Shown here: positions 37,596 to 47,719 of the stretch, one piece after another | Position numbering within the stretch: position 1 is the first letter of the stretch | Layout: each line of letters opens with the position of its first letter | DNA from: Candidatus Rothia avicola | Lineage (GTDB): Bacteria; Actinomycetota; Actinomycetes; Actinomycetales; Micrococcaceae | NCBI GenBank assembly: GCA_019115985.1 | Contig: DXCN01000038.1 | Span: forward strand, 1 to 64,000 | DNA length: 64,000 nt | Direction of reading: 5' to 3' | Program-made: the position numbers and the translations under genes | Notes under the pieces: model-generated | Databases searched by the model: none | Seen by the model: only the letters and a program-made list of their open reading frames with translations | What the model was told of the DNA's origin: nothing

Positions 37596-38548
37596 TATTC
37601 TTTCACATTCTTAGGTGCCTGGTAGTAGGTGCCTGGTAGCGGTTTATAGCCCGCGGTGTGACGGGGTTTACCCGCGAAGTCGTCAATAGATTCGATACCT
37701 TCAAAGCCGGCGACGGCAAGGGCCTGACGCATCAGTTCCCGCTGGGTTTCGGCGTGCTCCATAATCAGGTAGCCGCCGGGAGCTAGGAGAGCATAGGCTC
37801 GGGCTACGATGGCAGCAGGTAGCTCCATGCCATCCTCTCCCCCGCCGTAGAGGGCCAGGGCCGGGTCGTGATCCCGGACCTCTGGATCTTTGGGAATGGC
37901 CCCGGCAGGGATATAGGGCGGGTTGGAGGCCACCAGGGTCACGGCTCCCTCGTACCCGGGCAGGGCCGTACGGGCATCGCCCGCTACCAGTTCCACCCCG
38001 GCTGGGCCCAGGTTACGCTCGGCCCAGGCGGCAGCGTCGGTAGAGAGTTCAACGGCAAGGACGCGCGGGGTCGGCACCTGCTCATCGGCGGCTAGCTCGG
38101 TAGCAAGGGCAGCTGCAATAGCACCTGACCCGGTGCACAGGTCAACAACCAGGGGCAGGGCGGGTAGGGCCCCAGCCATGCCCCGGTAGGCGGTAAGGGC
38201 ATGCTCCACCAGTAGCTCAGTCTCGGGTCGGGGCACAAAAACCCCCGGCCCCACCGACAGGGTCAGGCCGCGGAAATGGGCCTGGCCGGTCAGGTGTTGG
38301 AGGGGCAGGCGCTCACCGCGCAGGGTCACCAGACGGGCAAAGCCCTCAGGCACCGCATGCCCCAGCAAGGCCAGGGACTGAACGCGGCCCCGCGATACCG
38401 GCTCACCGGCGTCCTTCTCCAGCAGGTACGCGGCAAGAAGCTGCGCATCAGCCGCAGCCGAATCAATACCGGCTGCATCAAGATAGAACGCAGCCCGGCG
38501 AAGGGCTGAATCAAGCTCTTCACCGGGCTCCAGGCTAAAATCAGCCAC
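37595..38548 (-). CDS. prmC: release-factor glutamine methyltransferase PrmC (HemK)
   Basis: PrmC methylates the Gln of the GGQ loop of release factors. The 317-residue product has the N-terminal helical domain, VDLCTGSGAIAAALA (SAM site) and the NPPYIP catalytic motif near residue 206. It starts at GTG two bases after the prfA stop and ends in a one-base overlap with sua5. Its substrate, RF1, is encoded right upstream. Confidence 0.96.
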   Translation of the reverse strand: MADFSLEPGEELDSALRRAAFYLDAAGIDSAAADAQLLAAYLLEKDAGEPVSRGRVQSLALLGHAVPEGFARLVTLRGERLPLQHLTGQAHFRGLTLSVGPGVFVPRPETELLVEHALTAYRGMAGALPALPLVVDLCTGSGAIAAALATELAADEQVPTPRVLAVELSTDAAAWAERNLGPAGVELVAGDARTALPGYEGAVTLVASNPPYIPAGAIPKDPEVRDHDPALALYGGGEDGMELPAAIVARAYALLAPGGYLIMEHAETQRELMRQALAVAGFEGIESIDDFAGKPRHTAGYKPLPGTYYQAPKNVKE

Positions 38549-38550
38549 GC

Positions 38551-39633
38551 TTACTTGTCTTCCTGACCGAGCTTCTCAAGGCGGGCAGCCTCGTCCATCT
38601 CGATAGCGGACTGCACAACAGCCTCAAGGTCTCCGTTGAGCACGGCATCCAGGTTGTAGGCCTTGTAGCCGGTACGGTGGTCGGCAATACGGTTTTCAGG
38701 GAAGTTGTAGGTGCGGATGCGCTCTGAACGGTCCATGGTGCGCACCTGGGAGTGTCGCTTCTCTGCGTTCTCTGCGTCAATCTGCTCCTGCTGCCAGGCA
38801 AGCAGACGGGCACGGAGCACGCGCATAGCAGCTTCACGGTTCTGAATCTGTGATTTCTCGTTCTGCATAGCAACCACGATGCCGGTGGGCAGGTGGGTAA
38901 TACGCACAGCAGAGTCGGTGGTATTCACCGACTGACCACCAGGGCCTGATGAACGGTAGACGTCAATCTTCAGGTCGTTCTGATTAATCTCGATTTCCTC
39001 GGGCTCATCGACCTCGGGAAAGACCAGCACACCGGCAGCTGAGGTGTGGATACGTCCCTGGGACTCGGTCGCCGGAACACGCTGGACGCGGTGCACGCCA
39101 CCCTCGTACTTGAGGTGGGCCCAGACGCCCTCAGCGGGGTCATTCGAGGTGCCCTTGATAGCTACCTGGGCGTCCTTGTAGCCGCCCACGTCTGTGGTCT
39201 GGGAGGAAATCATTTCGGTCTTCCAGCCCTTAGACTCGGCGTAGCGGGTGTACATGCGCAGCAGGTCAGCAGCGAAGAGGGAAGCCTCGTCGCCACCTTC
39301 GCCACCCTTGACCTCGAGAATGACGTTACGGCCGTCGTCCGGATCACGGGGAATCAGCAGACGGCGTAGCTTCTCTTCTGCCTCGGGCAGCTGGGCTTCA
39401 AGCTCCTTGATCTCGTCAGCAAAGTCGGGGTCTTCGGCAGCCATCTCGCGGGCAGCTTCGATGTCGTCACGCAGGGTGTTGACGCGGTTGTAGGCTTCAA
39501 CGATACCGTTGAGCTCTGAGTAGCGGCGACCCAGCTTACGGGCCTTGCCCTGGTCAGCGTGGACGGCGGGGTCAGCCAGCTGCTTCTGGAGATCTGCGTG
39601 CTCGTCGAGCAGGCCCTGGATAGATTCAATCAC
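38551..39633 (-). CDS. prfA: peptide chain release factor 1
   Basis: RF1 reads UAA and UAG stop codons. The 360-residue product has the VPATES tripeptide anticodon near 186 (the PAT/PxT motif) and the GGQ motif in [16 protein letters not shown] near 229. The N-terminal coiled region and the C-terminal helices are intact. It lies 15 bp downstream of rho and 2 bp from prmC. The rpmE gene that often lies between rho and prfA is absent. Confidence 0.97.
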   Translation of the reverse strand: MIESIQGLLDEHADLQKQLADPAVHADQGKARKLGRRYSELNGIVEAYNRVNTLRDDIEAAREMAAEDPDFADEIKELEAQLPEAEEKLRRLLIPRDPDDGRNVILEVKGGEGGDEASLFAADLLRMYTRYAESKGWKTEMISSQTTDVGGYKDAQVAIKGTSNDPAEGVWAHLKYEGGVHRVQRVPATESQGRIHTSAAGVLVFPEVDEPEEIEINQNDLKIDVYRSSGPGGQSVNTTDSAVRITHLPTGIVVAMQNEKSQIQNREAAMRVLRARLLAWQQEQIDAENAEKRHSQVRTMDRSERIRTYNFPENRIADHRTGYKAYNLDAVLNGDLEAVVQSAIEMDEAARLEKLGQEDK

Positions 39634-39648
39634 GGTGATGTCCTTTCC

Positions 39649-41745
39649 TTATTCGCCGTGGCCCAGGCCGCTCTTAGCAACGGTGAGCAGGAATTCGACG
39701 TTGGACTGGGTCTCGCGCAGCTTGGAGAGCAGGACAGACAGGGACTGTTCCTGGTCCATGCCGGCCAGTACGCGGCGCAGGCGCCACATAATCTTGACCT
39801 CGTCGGGTGAGAGCAGGGCCTCTTCGCGGCGGGTTGAGGACGCGTTGAGGTCGATGGCGGGGAAGATACGCTTGTCTGCCAGCTGGCGGGAGAGGCGCAG
39901 TTCCATGTTGCCGGTGCCCTTGAATTCTTCGAAGATGACCTCGTCCATCTTGGAGCCGGTCTCAACCAGGGCGGTCGCCAGAATGGTCAGTGAGCCGCCT
40001 TCTTCGATGTTGCGGGCAGCACCGAAGAACTTCTTGGGCGGGTAGAGGGCAGCTGCGTCTACACCACCGGAAAGGATGCGCCCTGAGGCGGGCGCTGCCA
40101 GGTTGTAGGCACGGCCCAGGCGGGTCATGGAGTCCAGCAGGACGACGACGTCGCGGCCCTGCTCCACCAGGCGCTTGGCGCGCTCAATGGCAAGCTCAGC
40201 AACGGTGGTGTGGTCATCTGCCGGGCGGTCAAAAGTGGAGGCGATAACCTCACCGTTGACGGTGCGCTGCATGTCGGTGACTTCTTCGGGGCGTTCATCC
40301 ACCAGAACCATCATGAGGTGAACCTCGGGGTTATTGGCGGTAATCGCGTTGGCGATGGACTGCAGCATCAGGGTCTTACCGGCCTTGGGAGGTGCCACAA
40401 TCAGGCCGCGCTGGCCCTTGCCGATGGGGGCAATCAGGTCGATGACGCGGGTACCGAGCTTCTTGGGGTCGGTCTCCAGGCGCAGGCGCTCCTTGGGGTA
40501 GAGCGGGGTGAGCTTGTTGAACTCGCGGCGGCCCTTGGACTCTTCGGGGGTCAGGCCGTTGATAGAGGTCAGCTGCACCAGGGCGTTGAACTTCTGGCGG
40601 TTGTTGTTCTCGCCTTCGCGGGGAGCGCGGATGGTACCGACCACAGCATCGCCCTTGCGCAGGCCGTAACGCTTGACCTGGGCCAGGGAAACGTAAACGT
40701 CGTTGGTGCCGGGCAGGTAGCCGGAGGTACGCACGAAAGCGTAGTTATCGAGGACGTCGAGCACACCGGCAACGGGAATCAGTACGTCGTCTTCGCTGAT
40801 CTCGGGCTCGTAGTCGTCACGGCGGTTGTTACGGCGTTCGCGGCGCTCTGCCTGACGGTCGCGGCGGTTCTTGCGATAGTTACGGCGGTCTTCGTCGGGG
40901 CCGTTGTTGTTCTGGCGGTCGTTTTTGCCACCGCGATCGCGGTTCTCGCGATCCTGCTTGTCACCACGGTCCTGACGGTTATCACGGTCGTTGCGATCAC
41001 GACGGTTCTTGCGCTCAAAACGCTCGTTCTTCTCGCCGTTCTCAGCGGAGGTGTCGTTCTGCTCAGCGGAATCGATATTCTCGCCCTCGTTCTTGTGGCG
41101 ACGGTCAGTACGGGTGCGGGTACGGGTGCGCTTGGCACCGTCTTCCCCCTCGTTCTGCTCGTTGCGGGCAGCCTTTTGTGACTCCAGGCCGTCAAGAGCA
41201 GCCTCAACTGCCTCAAGGGCAGAGGTATCGGGCTTGGTCTCGTTCTGGGCCGCAGCGGATACGGTTGAGCTGGTCGCGCGGCGGTTACCGCGACGCTTGG
41301 TAGCGGGCTTCTCAGAAGTAGCTTCAGCAGGTACGTCAGCGGCTTCGGCGGCGTCCTGCCCCTTAGGCTGCTCTGCTTCGGTAGCCTTCTCGGTTGCGGT
41401 CTTACGGGTGCGGGTACGCTTAGGCTTCTCTGACTCAGGCTGGGCCTCGACGGGAGCTTCTGCTTCGGCAGCCTTCTCGGCTGCGGTCTTGCGGGTACGG
41501 GTGCGCTTAGGCTTCTCTGCCTGATCTGCAGTTTCAGCAGGGCGGTCGGCTACAGCTGAGCCACGCTGGTGGGCTGAAATAGCCTCAACCAGGTCTGATT
41601 TACGCATGCGGCGAGCCCCGGTAATGCCTAGCTGGGAGGCCAGGGACTGGAGCTGAGCAAGTTTGAGGGTGCTCAGGCTGGGGGACTTCTGCTCAGCCGC
41701 TGCTGCGGCCTCCGTACCTGCGGTCAGGTCGGTGTTTTCTGCCAC
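39649..41745 (-). CDS. rho: transcription termination factor Rho with a long charged insert
   Basis: Rho is a hexameric RNA helicase that ends transcription. The 698-residue product starts at GTG after GAAGGA. It has the Rho_N fold (about 25-60), then about 260 residues of low-complexity sequence: two copies of KPKRTRTRKTA, then Asn/Asp/Arg-rich stretches. The primary RNA-binding domain and the ATPase core follow, with APPKAGKT near 448. E. coli Rho is 419 residues, so the insert is the actinobacterial type. An in-frame start further upstream exists but lacks a ribosome site. Confidence 0.95.
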   Translation of the reverse strand: MAENTDLTAGTEAAAAAEQKSPSLSTLKLAQLQSLASQLGITGARRMRKSDLVEAISAHQRGSAVADRPAETADQAEKPKRTRTRKTAAEKAAEAEAPVEAQPESEKPKRTRTRKTATEKATEAEQPKGQDAAEAADVPAEATSEKPATKRRGNRRATSSTVSAAAQNETKPDTSALEAVEAALDGLESQKAARNEQNEGEDGAKRTRTRTRTDRRHKNEGENIDSAEQNDTSAENGEKNERFERKNRRDRNDRDNRQDRGDKQDRENRDRGGKNDRQNNNGPDEDRRNYRKNRRDRQAERRERRNNRRDDYEPEISEDDVLIPVAGVLDVLDNYAFVRTSGYLPGTNDVYVSLAQVKRYGLRKGDAVVGTIRAPREGENNNRQKFNALVQLTSINGLTPEESKGRREFNKLTPLYPKERLRLETDPKKLGTRVIDLIAPIGKGQRGLIVAPPKAGKTLMLQSIANAITANNPEVHLMMVLVDERPEEVTDMQRTVNGEVIASTFDRPADDHTTVAELAIERAKRLVEQGRDVVVLLDSMTRLGRAYNLAAPASGRILSGGVDAAALYPPKKFFGAARNIEEGGSLTILATALVETGSKMDEVIFEEFKGTGNMELRLSRQLADKRIFPAIDLNASSTRREEALLSPDEVKIMWRLRRVLAGMDQEQSLSVLLSKLRETQSNVEFLLTVAKSGLGHGE

Positions 41746-42064
41746 GAAGATTCCTTCTCTCGAAATGTTGTTGATTTCGCGGGTTGTTCTGGCGCAACAG
41801 ATGCGCCATGCCCAGAGCGGGCGAGTGATAGTTTCAGGGGTCAGGTGACGCTGTCGCTGGGAAAGCGAGAGTATCAGGTGACCCGGGTTCGGGCGCCCGG
41901 CTGCACCAAACGGTAGCTGACGGGATACCCGGCAGGGGAACGCCCCCACTAGCCAGTGAAAGACGTAAATGAACGGTTGAACCTGCTGAGGCTTCTACAG
42001 ACCTGCCAAACCGTAGGATGAAGCCAACACAGGCGAGCCCAAGCACGAATGGTGCTGGAGCGCG
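41746..42064 (-). promoter_or_regulatory. rho leader and upstream region
   Basis: A 319-bp gap lies between thrB and rho. It holds no convincing gene; a 70-codon frame in it (41834-42046) lacks a ribosome site. The rho leader in many bacteria is an autoregulatory site for Rho itself. Here the stretch is C-rich on the sense strand and contains several short dyads (for example around 41885-41945). A promoter is expected, but none could be fixed. Confidence 0.4.
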
Positions 42065-43081
42065 CTAGGCGGTTTCCTCATAAGTAAGCATAACACCTTT
42101 AGTGTCGATATCGATATCGAGTACCCGCCAGCTTACAGCCCGGTTCTCGTGCTGATTAGGCTCGCTTTCGGTGGCGAAGGCCTCAATGGCTTCGCGAACT
42201 CGGGCGCGTTCGTCCGCCCCGTTAGCCAGGGCCATGACGGTGGGCCCTGCCCCCGAGATGACCGCGGCAAATCCCTTGCCGCGCAGGTACTTCACCAGGG
42301 CCGCTGAGGGTTTCATGGCAAGGGCACGGTAGGACTGGTGCAGCAGGTCGCTGGTTGCGGGCAGCAGGTAGTCGGGGTAGGACGCCAGTGCCTGGGTCAG
42401 CAGGGCCGCACGGCCGGAGTTGGCGGCGGCTTCCCTGTGGGGAACGGTCTCGGGGATGAGGCCGCGGGCTACCTTGGTCGGCACCTCGTAATCAGGAACT
42501 GCGATGACCGGCAGTACGTTCTCGTGAGCTGGTACGGGCAGGGAGTGCCAGCCCGAGTCGTCCCCGTAGGAAATCACCACGTGGCCGTAGAGGGAGGGGG
42601 CCACGTTATCGGGGTGCCCCTCCATGCCCGAACAAATCTGTAGTACGGCCTCGTCATCAAGCTGGAGCTCGGCGGGGAGCAGGCCGTTCGCTGCGGTCAC
42701 GCCAGCTACGATGGCTGAGGCCGATGACCCCATACCGCGGGAATGCGGGATGCGGTTATGGGCCTGAACGTGCAGGGAGGGTAGCTCAAAAAGTCCCACG
42801 GCCTTCCAGGCGGTCACCATGGCCTTGATGACCAGGTGGCTGGCGTCCTGCGGAACCTCGTCCGCTCCCTCACCGGTGAGATCGAAGGTCAGCTCCCCCA
42901 CCCCGGGCACACGGGTAACCGTCAGGTCATCATAGTGGGCCAGGGCCAGACCGAGAGAGTCATAGCCGGGGCCGAGATTGGCTGAAGAGGCCGGGACCTT
43001 GACGGTCACGCGCGCGCCAAGAGGGATTACATCGGGCTGGACGAAGGGCTCGTCTGAGCCATCAATCATGGGAAGTGACAT
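42065..43081 (-). CDS. thrB: homoserine kinase
   Basis: ThrB phosphorylates homoserine in the threonine pathway. The 338-residue GHMP kinase has the ATP loop PHSRGMGSSASAIVAG near 112-127, VKVPASSANLGPGYD near the start and the late SGAGPTVMAL motif. It follows hom after 12 bp; thrC, often between or beside them, is missing here. It probably shares a promoter with hom. Confidence 0.95.
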   Translation of the reverse strand: MSLPMIDGSDEPFVQPDVIPLGARVTVKVPASSANLGPGYDSLGLALAHYDDLTVTRVPGVGELTFDLTGEGADEVPQDASHLVIKAMVTAWKAVGLFELPSLHVQAHNRIPHSRGMGSSASAIVAGVTAANGLLPAELQLDDEAVLQICSGMEGHPDNVAPSLYGHVVISYGDDSGWHSLPVPAHENVLPVIAVPDYEVPTKVARGLIPETVPHREAAANSGRAALLTQALASYPDYLLPATSDLLHQSYRALAMKPSAALVKYLRGKGFAAVISGAGPTVMALANGADERARVREAIEAFATESEPNQHENRAVSWRVLDIDIDTKGVMLTYEETA

Positions 43082-43093
43082 AAGAATCGGTGT

Positions 43094-44380
43094 TTAGCCT
43101 TCTACGCGGATAACGGAGGTGATGTCGCGGACAGTATCGAGGGCATCCACCACGGCCATGGTCTTGCGCAGGTTGGCGTCGGTGGCGCGGTGGGTGACGA
43201 TACGGATGGAGGCGCTGGTGCCGTCGCCGACCCCCTTAACCTGGCGCATGGTTTCGATAGAGACACCGTGCTCGGCAAAGATACGGGCGATGTTGGCTAG
43301 AACACCCAGCCTGTCTTCCACGACGATACCCACAGAGTAGCGGGAGACAACGTCGTTCATGGGGGTGGCAGCCAGCTGGGCAAAGGAGGACTCGGGGATA
43401 CCAGGACCACCGAGCACCAGGCGGCGGGCCAGGGAAACGAAGTCACCCAGTACCGCAGAGGCAGTGGGAGCACCGCCTGCGCCGGAGCCGTAGAACATGA
43501 GCTCACCGGCGTTTTCAGCCTGCACGAAGACAGCGTTGAAAGCACCGTGGACGGACGCCAGCGGGTGGGTGCGGGGCACCAAGGCGGGGTTCACGCGGAT
43601 GTTGACGCCCTCGCCGTCCTTTTCGCAGACCGCTAGGAGTTTGATGACGTAGCCGTCGGCAGCGGCTGCCGCCACGTCGTCGGCGGTGATGGAGGTAATG
43701 CCCTCGCAGTGAACGTCGTCGATGGTGAAATCGGAGTGGAAGGCCAAGGAAGCAACGATCGCGGCCTTAGATGCGGCGTCATGGCCCTCGATATCGGCGG
43801 TGGGGTCAGCTTCGGCGTAGCCCAGGCGCTGGGCCTCGGCCAGGGCGTCGGTGAACTGGGCGCCGGTGGTGTCCATCTGGTCCAGAATGTAGTTGGTGGT
43901 GCCGTTCATGATACCCAGCACGCGGCTAATCTGGTCACCTGCCAGAGAGTCGCGCAGGGGGCGCAGGATGGGGATAGCACCAGCAACCGCGGCCTCGTAG
44001 GAGAGCTGGGCCCCGCTCTTCGCGGCGGCAGCAGCCAGTTCTACACCGTGCTTAGCCAGCAGGGCCTTGTTACCCGACACCACCGACTTGCCGGCGGTCA
44101 AGGCACGCAGGATGCGGGTGCGGGCAGGCTCAATACCGCCGGTAAGTTCAATAACCACGTCAGCAGCGTCAATGAGCGCCTCAGCATCGGTGGTGTACAG
44201 CTCGGGTACAGCCTCATAGTGGCGCTTGGCTGAGATATCGCGCACGGCAATACCGATGAGCTCAACCGGCGCACCAATGCGGTCTTGCAAGGACTCGGCA
44301 TCTTCGGTGAGCATGCGGGCTACCTGTGAGCCGACGTTACCGGCGCCCAGTAGCGCTACTTTGATGGTGGTGTTGCCCAA
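43094..44380 (-). CDS. hom: homoserine dehydrogenase
   Basis: Hom reduces aspartate semialdehyde to homoserine for threonine and methionine synthesis. The 428-residue product has GAGNVGSQVARML (10-22), the GIMNGTTNYIL catalytic region and EADPTADIEGHDAASKAAI. The C-terminal ACT domain (about 345-428) has the EHGVSIETMRQ motif of feedback control by threonine. It precedes thrB. Confidence 0.96.
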   Translation of the reverse strand: MGNTTIKVALLGAGNVGSQVARMLTEDAESLQDRIGAPVELIGIAVRDISAKRHYEAVPELYTTDAEALIDAADVVIELTGGIEPARTRILRALTAGKSVVSGNKALLAKHGVELAAAAAKSGAQLSYEAAVAGAIPILRPLRDSLAGDQISRVLGIMNGTTNYILDQMDTTGAQFTDALAEAQRLGYAEADPTADIEGHDAASKAAIVASLAFHSDFTIDDVHCEGITSITADDVAAAAADGYVIKLLAVCEKDGEGVNIRVNPALVPRTHPLASVHGAFNAVFVQAENAGELMFYGSGAGGAPTASAVLGDFVSLARRLVLGGPGIPESSFAQLAATPMNDVVSRYSVGIVVEDRLGVLANIARIFAEHGVSIETMRQVKGVGDGTSASIRIVTHRATDANLRKTMAVVDALDTVRDITSVIRVEG

Positions 44381-44493
44381 GAGCGTCTCCTGACGTAGAT
44401 GGGAAATAGGTTCAGGGGTACGCTCACCATGCTAGCGGGTAAGACAGCGTAACCCAGGGTATGAACTTTATTTTCTCACGGAGTGGTTGATGG

Positions 44494-44552
44494 CAGGACG
44501 CCGCCCCACCGCGCCCTGCCCGCAGGCAGGGGAGCTGGCAGGCGGCGTCCTG
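44494..44552 (-). terminator. terminator after lysA
   Basis: CAGGACGCCGCC (44494-44505) pairs with GGCGGCGTCCTG (44541-44552), with an inner CCTGCC/GGCAGG helix. It lies 11 bp past the lysA stop on the minus strand, before hom. No strong U-run follows. The stem base is GGACGCC/GGCGTCC. Confidence 0.7.
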
Positions 44553-44562
44553 GTGAAGAACC

Positions 44563-46047
44563 CTAAACTAGACCCAGGTCGCGGGCCAGCATATCGTCTT
44601 CGGTTTCACGGCGGATAATAGCGCGCGGTTCCTTGCCCTCCGCCGTAGCGATGACCGGCGGGCGGGTCAGGTAGTTATAGTTCGAGGCCATGACGTGGTT
44701 GTAAGCGCCGGTGGCCGGAACAGCCAGAATGTCGCCCGCTGCCAGGTCGGCCGGTAGGTAGCAGTAGCGAATCACGATATCGCCGGATTCGCAGTGCTTA
44801 CCCACTACACGGGAGAGAATCTGCTCCCCTGCCGGAGCCCGGTTAGCCAGGGTCACAGCGTAGTCGGACTCGTAGAGCACCGGGCGGGGGTTATCGCTCA
44901 TACCGCCGTCGACCGAGACGTAGCGGCGCACGCGGGTGTCCCCGTTCTCGTCCTCAATCGCCACGTCCTTGATGGTGCCGACCGTGTAGAGGGTGATACC
45001 CGAAGGGCCCGAGATGGAGCGGCCCGGCTCAAAGGAGAGGTGGGGTATAGCCATACCCACGTTGGCGCAGGTCTTAGAGACCATGTCAGCCAGCTCGGTG
45101 GCGATATCGGCTGAACCGCGCGGGGTGTCCTGCTCGGTGTAGCCAATACCGTAGCCGCCGCCCAGGTCGATTTCGGGCAGCACCACGCCAAAGCGCTCGT
45201 TGAGCTGCTGCATGTAGGTCAGTACCTTCTCAGCGGCCTTTCCGAAGCCCTCGGCCTCAAAAATCTGGGAGCCGATGTGGCAGTGCAAACCCCGCAGGTC
45301 AATGTGCTCATTGGCCAGGGCCAGAGCGGCAGCCACAGTAGCGTAGGCATCATCTGCGGTAATTCCCAGCTCGGTCAGCTCTTCAAGCGACAGACCTGCC
45401 AGCGGCGCGGTACCGGCTGCCAGAGACTGGCCGAACTTCTGATCCTCGTGGGCGGTAGCAATATAGTCGTGGGTCGAAGCGTGGACGCCGGGGGTCACGC
45501 GGAGCATGACCGGGGCGGTGACGCCCAGCTCGGCTGCTACCTGCGCAATCAGCTGCACCTCGGGCACCGAGTCGGCCACCAGGCGTCCTACCCCGTAGCG
45601 CAGGGCGCGGGCAATCTCGCCCGCCGACTTGTTGTTACCGTGCAGGGCGATTTTCGCACCGGGCACCCCGGCCCGCATGGCGATAGCTAGCTCACCGCCA
45701 CTCGCGGTATCGAGGCACAGGCCCTCTTCTTCAGCCCACTTGGCCACAGCGGTCGCCAGGAAGGACTTACCGGCGTAGTAGACCGAGACCTCAGCCCCGT
45801 GCTTCTCAAAAGCTGTCTCGAAGGCGGAACGGAATTCAGCGGCGCGGGCGCGGAAGGTGGTCTCAGAAAAGACGTACTCGGGGGTGCCAAAGTCGGCGAC
45901 CAGGCGGCTGACGGAGGTGCCATCCACCTCGAGTTCACCGCTCTCAGTACGGGTGAAGGAGGGCATCCAAATCACCGGGTCAAGGTCGGCCGGGGCGGAC
46001 GGGTAACTCAGCCAGTCGGGCTTGAACAGTGCGGCTTCTGCACCCAT
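44563..46047 (-). CDS. lysA: diaminopimelate decarboxylase
   Basis: LysA makes L-lysine from meso-diaminopimelate using PLP. The 494-residue product has the PLP-binding Lys94 in YYAGKSF, a LRGLHCHIGSQ motif, the GGGYG phosphate loop and the catalytic Cys in HCESGD. It starts directly after the argS stop (one base apart), so the two are cotranscribed as in other Actinobacteria. An N-terminal extension of about 45 residues precedes the core. Confidence 0.96.
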   Translation of the reverse strand: MGAEAALFKPDWLSYPSAPADLDPVIWMPSFTRTESGELEVDGTSVSRLVADFGTPEYVFSETTFRARAAEFRSAFETAFEKHGAEVSVYYAGKSFLATAVAKWAEEEGLCLDTASGGELAIAMRAGVPGAKIALHGNNKSAGEIARALRYGVGRLVADSVPEVQLIAQVAAELGVTAPVMLRVTPGVHASTHDYIATAHEDQKFGQSLAAGTAPLAGLSLEELTELGITADDAYATVAAALALANEHIDLRGLHCHIGSQIFEAEGFGKAAEKVLTYMQQLNERFGVVLPEIDLGGGYGIGYTEQDTPRGSADIATELADMVSKTCANVGMAIPHLSFEPGRSISGPSGITLYTVGTIKDVAIEDENGDTRVRRYVSVDGGMSDNPRPVLYESDYAVTLANRAPAGEQILSRVVGKHCESGDIVIRYCYLPADLAAGDILAVPATGAYNHVMASNYNYLTRPPVIATAEGKEPRAIIRRETEDDMLARDLGLV

Positions 46048-47709
46048 TTACATCTTCTCCGGTGCGTTCACGCCCAGCAGGCCCAGGCCGTTGGCCAGTA
46101 CCTGGCGGGTTGCCTTGTTCAGCAGCAGACGGGTGCGGTGCAGGTCGGTGACCTCTTCATCGCCCTTGGGGGCAACGTGGGAGACACCGTACCAGCGGTG
46201 GTAGGCACCGGCCAGGGTCTCCAGGTAACGGGCTACACGGTGGGGCTCACGGAAGTCAGCGGCTTCTTTGACGGCACCGGCGAACTGGCCCAGGGCAGCC
46301 AGCAGGGCTGAGTCTGCCTCTGAGTTCAGCAGGGAGGTATCGACGGAGTCGGTGGTGACGCCGGCTGCCTCAGCGTTGCGGGCAATAGCGCAGGTGCGGG
46401 CGTGGGCGTACTGCACGTAGAAGACCGGGTTCTCGTTGGACTGCTTGGTCAGCAGATCCAGGTCGATATCGATGTTGGAGTCAACCGAGTAGCGGGTCAG
46501 GGAGTAACGGGCTGCATCCACGCCCACGATTTCAACCAGGTCTTCCAGGGTCACGACGGTACCGGCGCGCTTGGACATACGCACGGGCTTGCCGTCCTTG
46601 ACCAGGTTAACCATCTGGCCAATCATGACCTCAACCATGTTGGGGTCATCGCCCAGGGCAGCGGCAGCGGCCTTAAGGCGGGCTACATAGCCGTGGTGGT
46701 CAGCACCCAGCATATAGATTGCCAGGTCAGCGGGATTCTCGGCGCGCTTGGTTTTGTCTTGGAAGTAGGCGATATCACCGGCGATGTAGGCGGCGTTACC
46801 GTCAGACTTGATGACCACGCGGTCCTTGTCGTCGCCAAAGTCGGTGGACTTGAGCCACCAGGCGCCGTCCTTGAAGTAGAGATTCTCAGACTCCTTGAGC
46901 TTCTCCAGCAGCTCGTCTACCTTGCCATTTTCAAAGAGGGAGTTCTCGTGGAAGTAGACGTCAAAATCGACGTGGAAGTCGTGCAGGGAGGCCTTGATGT
47001 CCTCGAACATGAATTCAACACCGGTAGCGCGGAAAACTTCCTGGGGGTCTTCGGCCTCAAGGGCGTCGGGGCGCGCCTCAAGCACCCGGTTGGCGATATC
47101 GGTGATGTACTCGCCACCGTAGCCGTCCTCGGGAGCCTCTTCACCCTTGGCACGGGCCAGCAGGGAGCGAGCAAAGCGATCAATCTGGTTGCCGTGGTCG
47201 TTGAAGTAGTACTCACGCACGACCTTGGCGCCCTGGGAGATGAAGATACGGGCCAGGGAGTCGCCCACAGCGGCCCAACGGGTACCGCCCAGGTGGATGG
47301 GTCCGGTGGGATTAGCGGAGACGAACTCCAGGTTGATGGTCTGACCGGCCAGGGTTTCGTTGGTACCAAAAGCTGAGCCCTGCTCAACGATGGTCTTAGC
47401 CAGTTCACCCGCCGCGGCGGCGTCCAGGGTGATGTTGAGGAAGCCGGGGCCAGCGATATCTACGCTTGCCACACCGGCAACCTCGGTGATTCGGGCAGCC
47501 AGAATCTGGGCTACCTCGCGGGGGTTCTTCCCCACCTTCTTAGAAATCTGCAGGGCGATGTTGGTGGCCCAGTCGCCGTGGTTGCGGTTCTTGGGGCGCT
47601 CTACGCGCACAGCGGGGGCGGTTTCACCGTCGGTCAGAGTCAGTTCGCCGGCTTCGAACGCTGCGGTCAGCGCGCCGTCAATTGCACTTGAGAGTTCTTC
47701 GGGAGTCAT
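46048..47709 (-). CDS. argS: arginyl-tRNA synthetase
   Basis: ArgS charges tRNA-Arg. The 553-residue class I enzyme has the N-terminal Add1 domain, the [11 protein letters not shown] (HIGH-type) motif near 136, a modified KMSKS as RMSKRAG, and a C-terminal DALR anticodon-binding domain. It is the first gene of argS-lysA. A tRNA-Arg gene lies 1.2 kb upstream. Confidence 0.96.
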   Translation of the reverse strand: MTPEELSSAIDGALTAAFEAGELTLTDGETAPAVRVERPKNRNHGDWATNIALQISKKVGKNPREVAQILAARITEVAGVASVDIAGPGFLNITLDAAAAGELAKTIVEQGSAFGTNETLAGQTINLEFVSANPTGPIHLGGTRWAAVGDSLARIFISQGAKVVREYYFNDHGNQIDRFARSLLARAKGEEAPEDGYGGEYITDIANRVLEARPDALEAEDPQEVFRATGVEFMFEDIKASLHDFHVDFDVYFHENSLFENGKVDELLEKLKESENLYFKDGAWWLKSTDFGDDKDRVVIKSDGNAAYIAGDIAYFQDKTKRAENPADLAIYMLGADHHGYVARLKAAAAALGDDPNMVEVMIGQMVNLVKDGKPVRMSKRAGTVVTLEDLVEIVGVDAARYSLTRYSVDSNIDIDLDLLTKQSNENPVFYVQYAHARTCAIARNAEAAGVTTDSVDTSLLNSEADSALLAALGQFAGAVKEAADFREPHRVARYLETLAGAYHRWYGVSHVAPKGDEEVTDLHRTRLLLNKATRQVLANGLGLLGVNAPEKM

Positions 47710-47719
47710 AGGGTCAAGT

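Noticed and set aside
40210..41181. A 323-codon hydrophobic frame opposite rho
   Set aside because: Its Val/Ala/Leu runs arise from antisense reading of the Arg/Asp/Asn-rich insert of Rho; not a membrane protein gene.
41834..42046. 70-codon frame in the rho leader as a possible regulatory gene
   Set aside because: No ribosome site, biased Pro/Ser/Ala content and no recognisable pattern; kept only as part of the leader description.
46402..47376. A 324-codon plus-strand frame opposite argS
   Set aside because: ArgS motifs and neighbours are clear on the minus strand; the antisense product has no recognisable domain.
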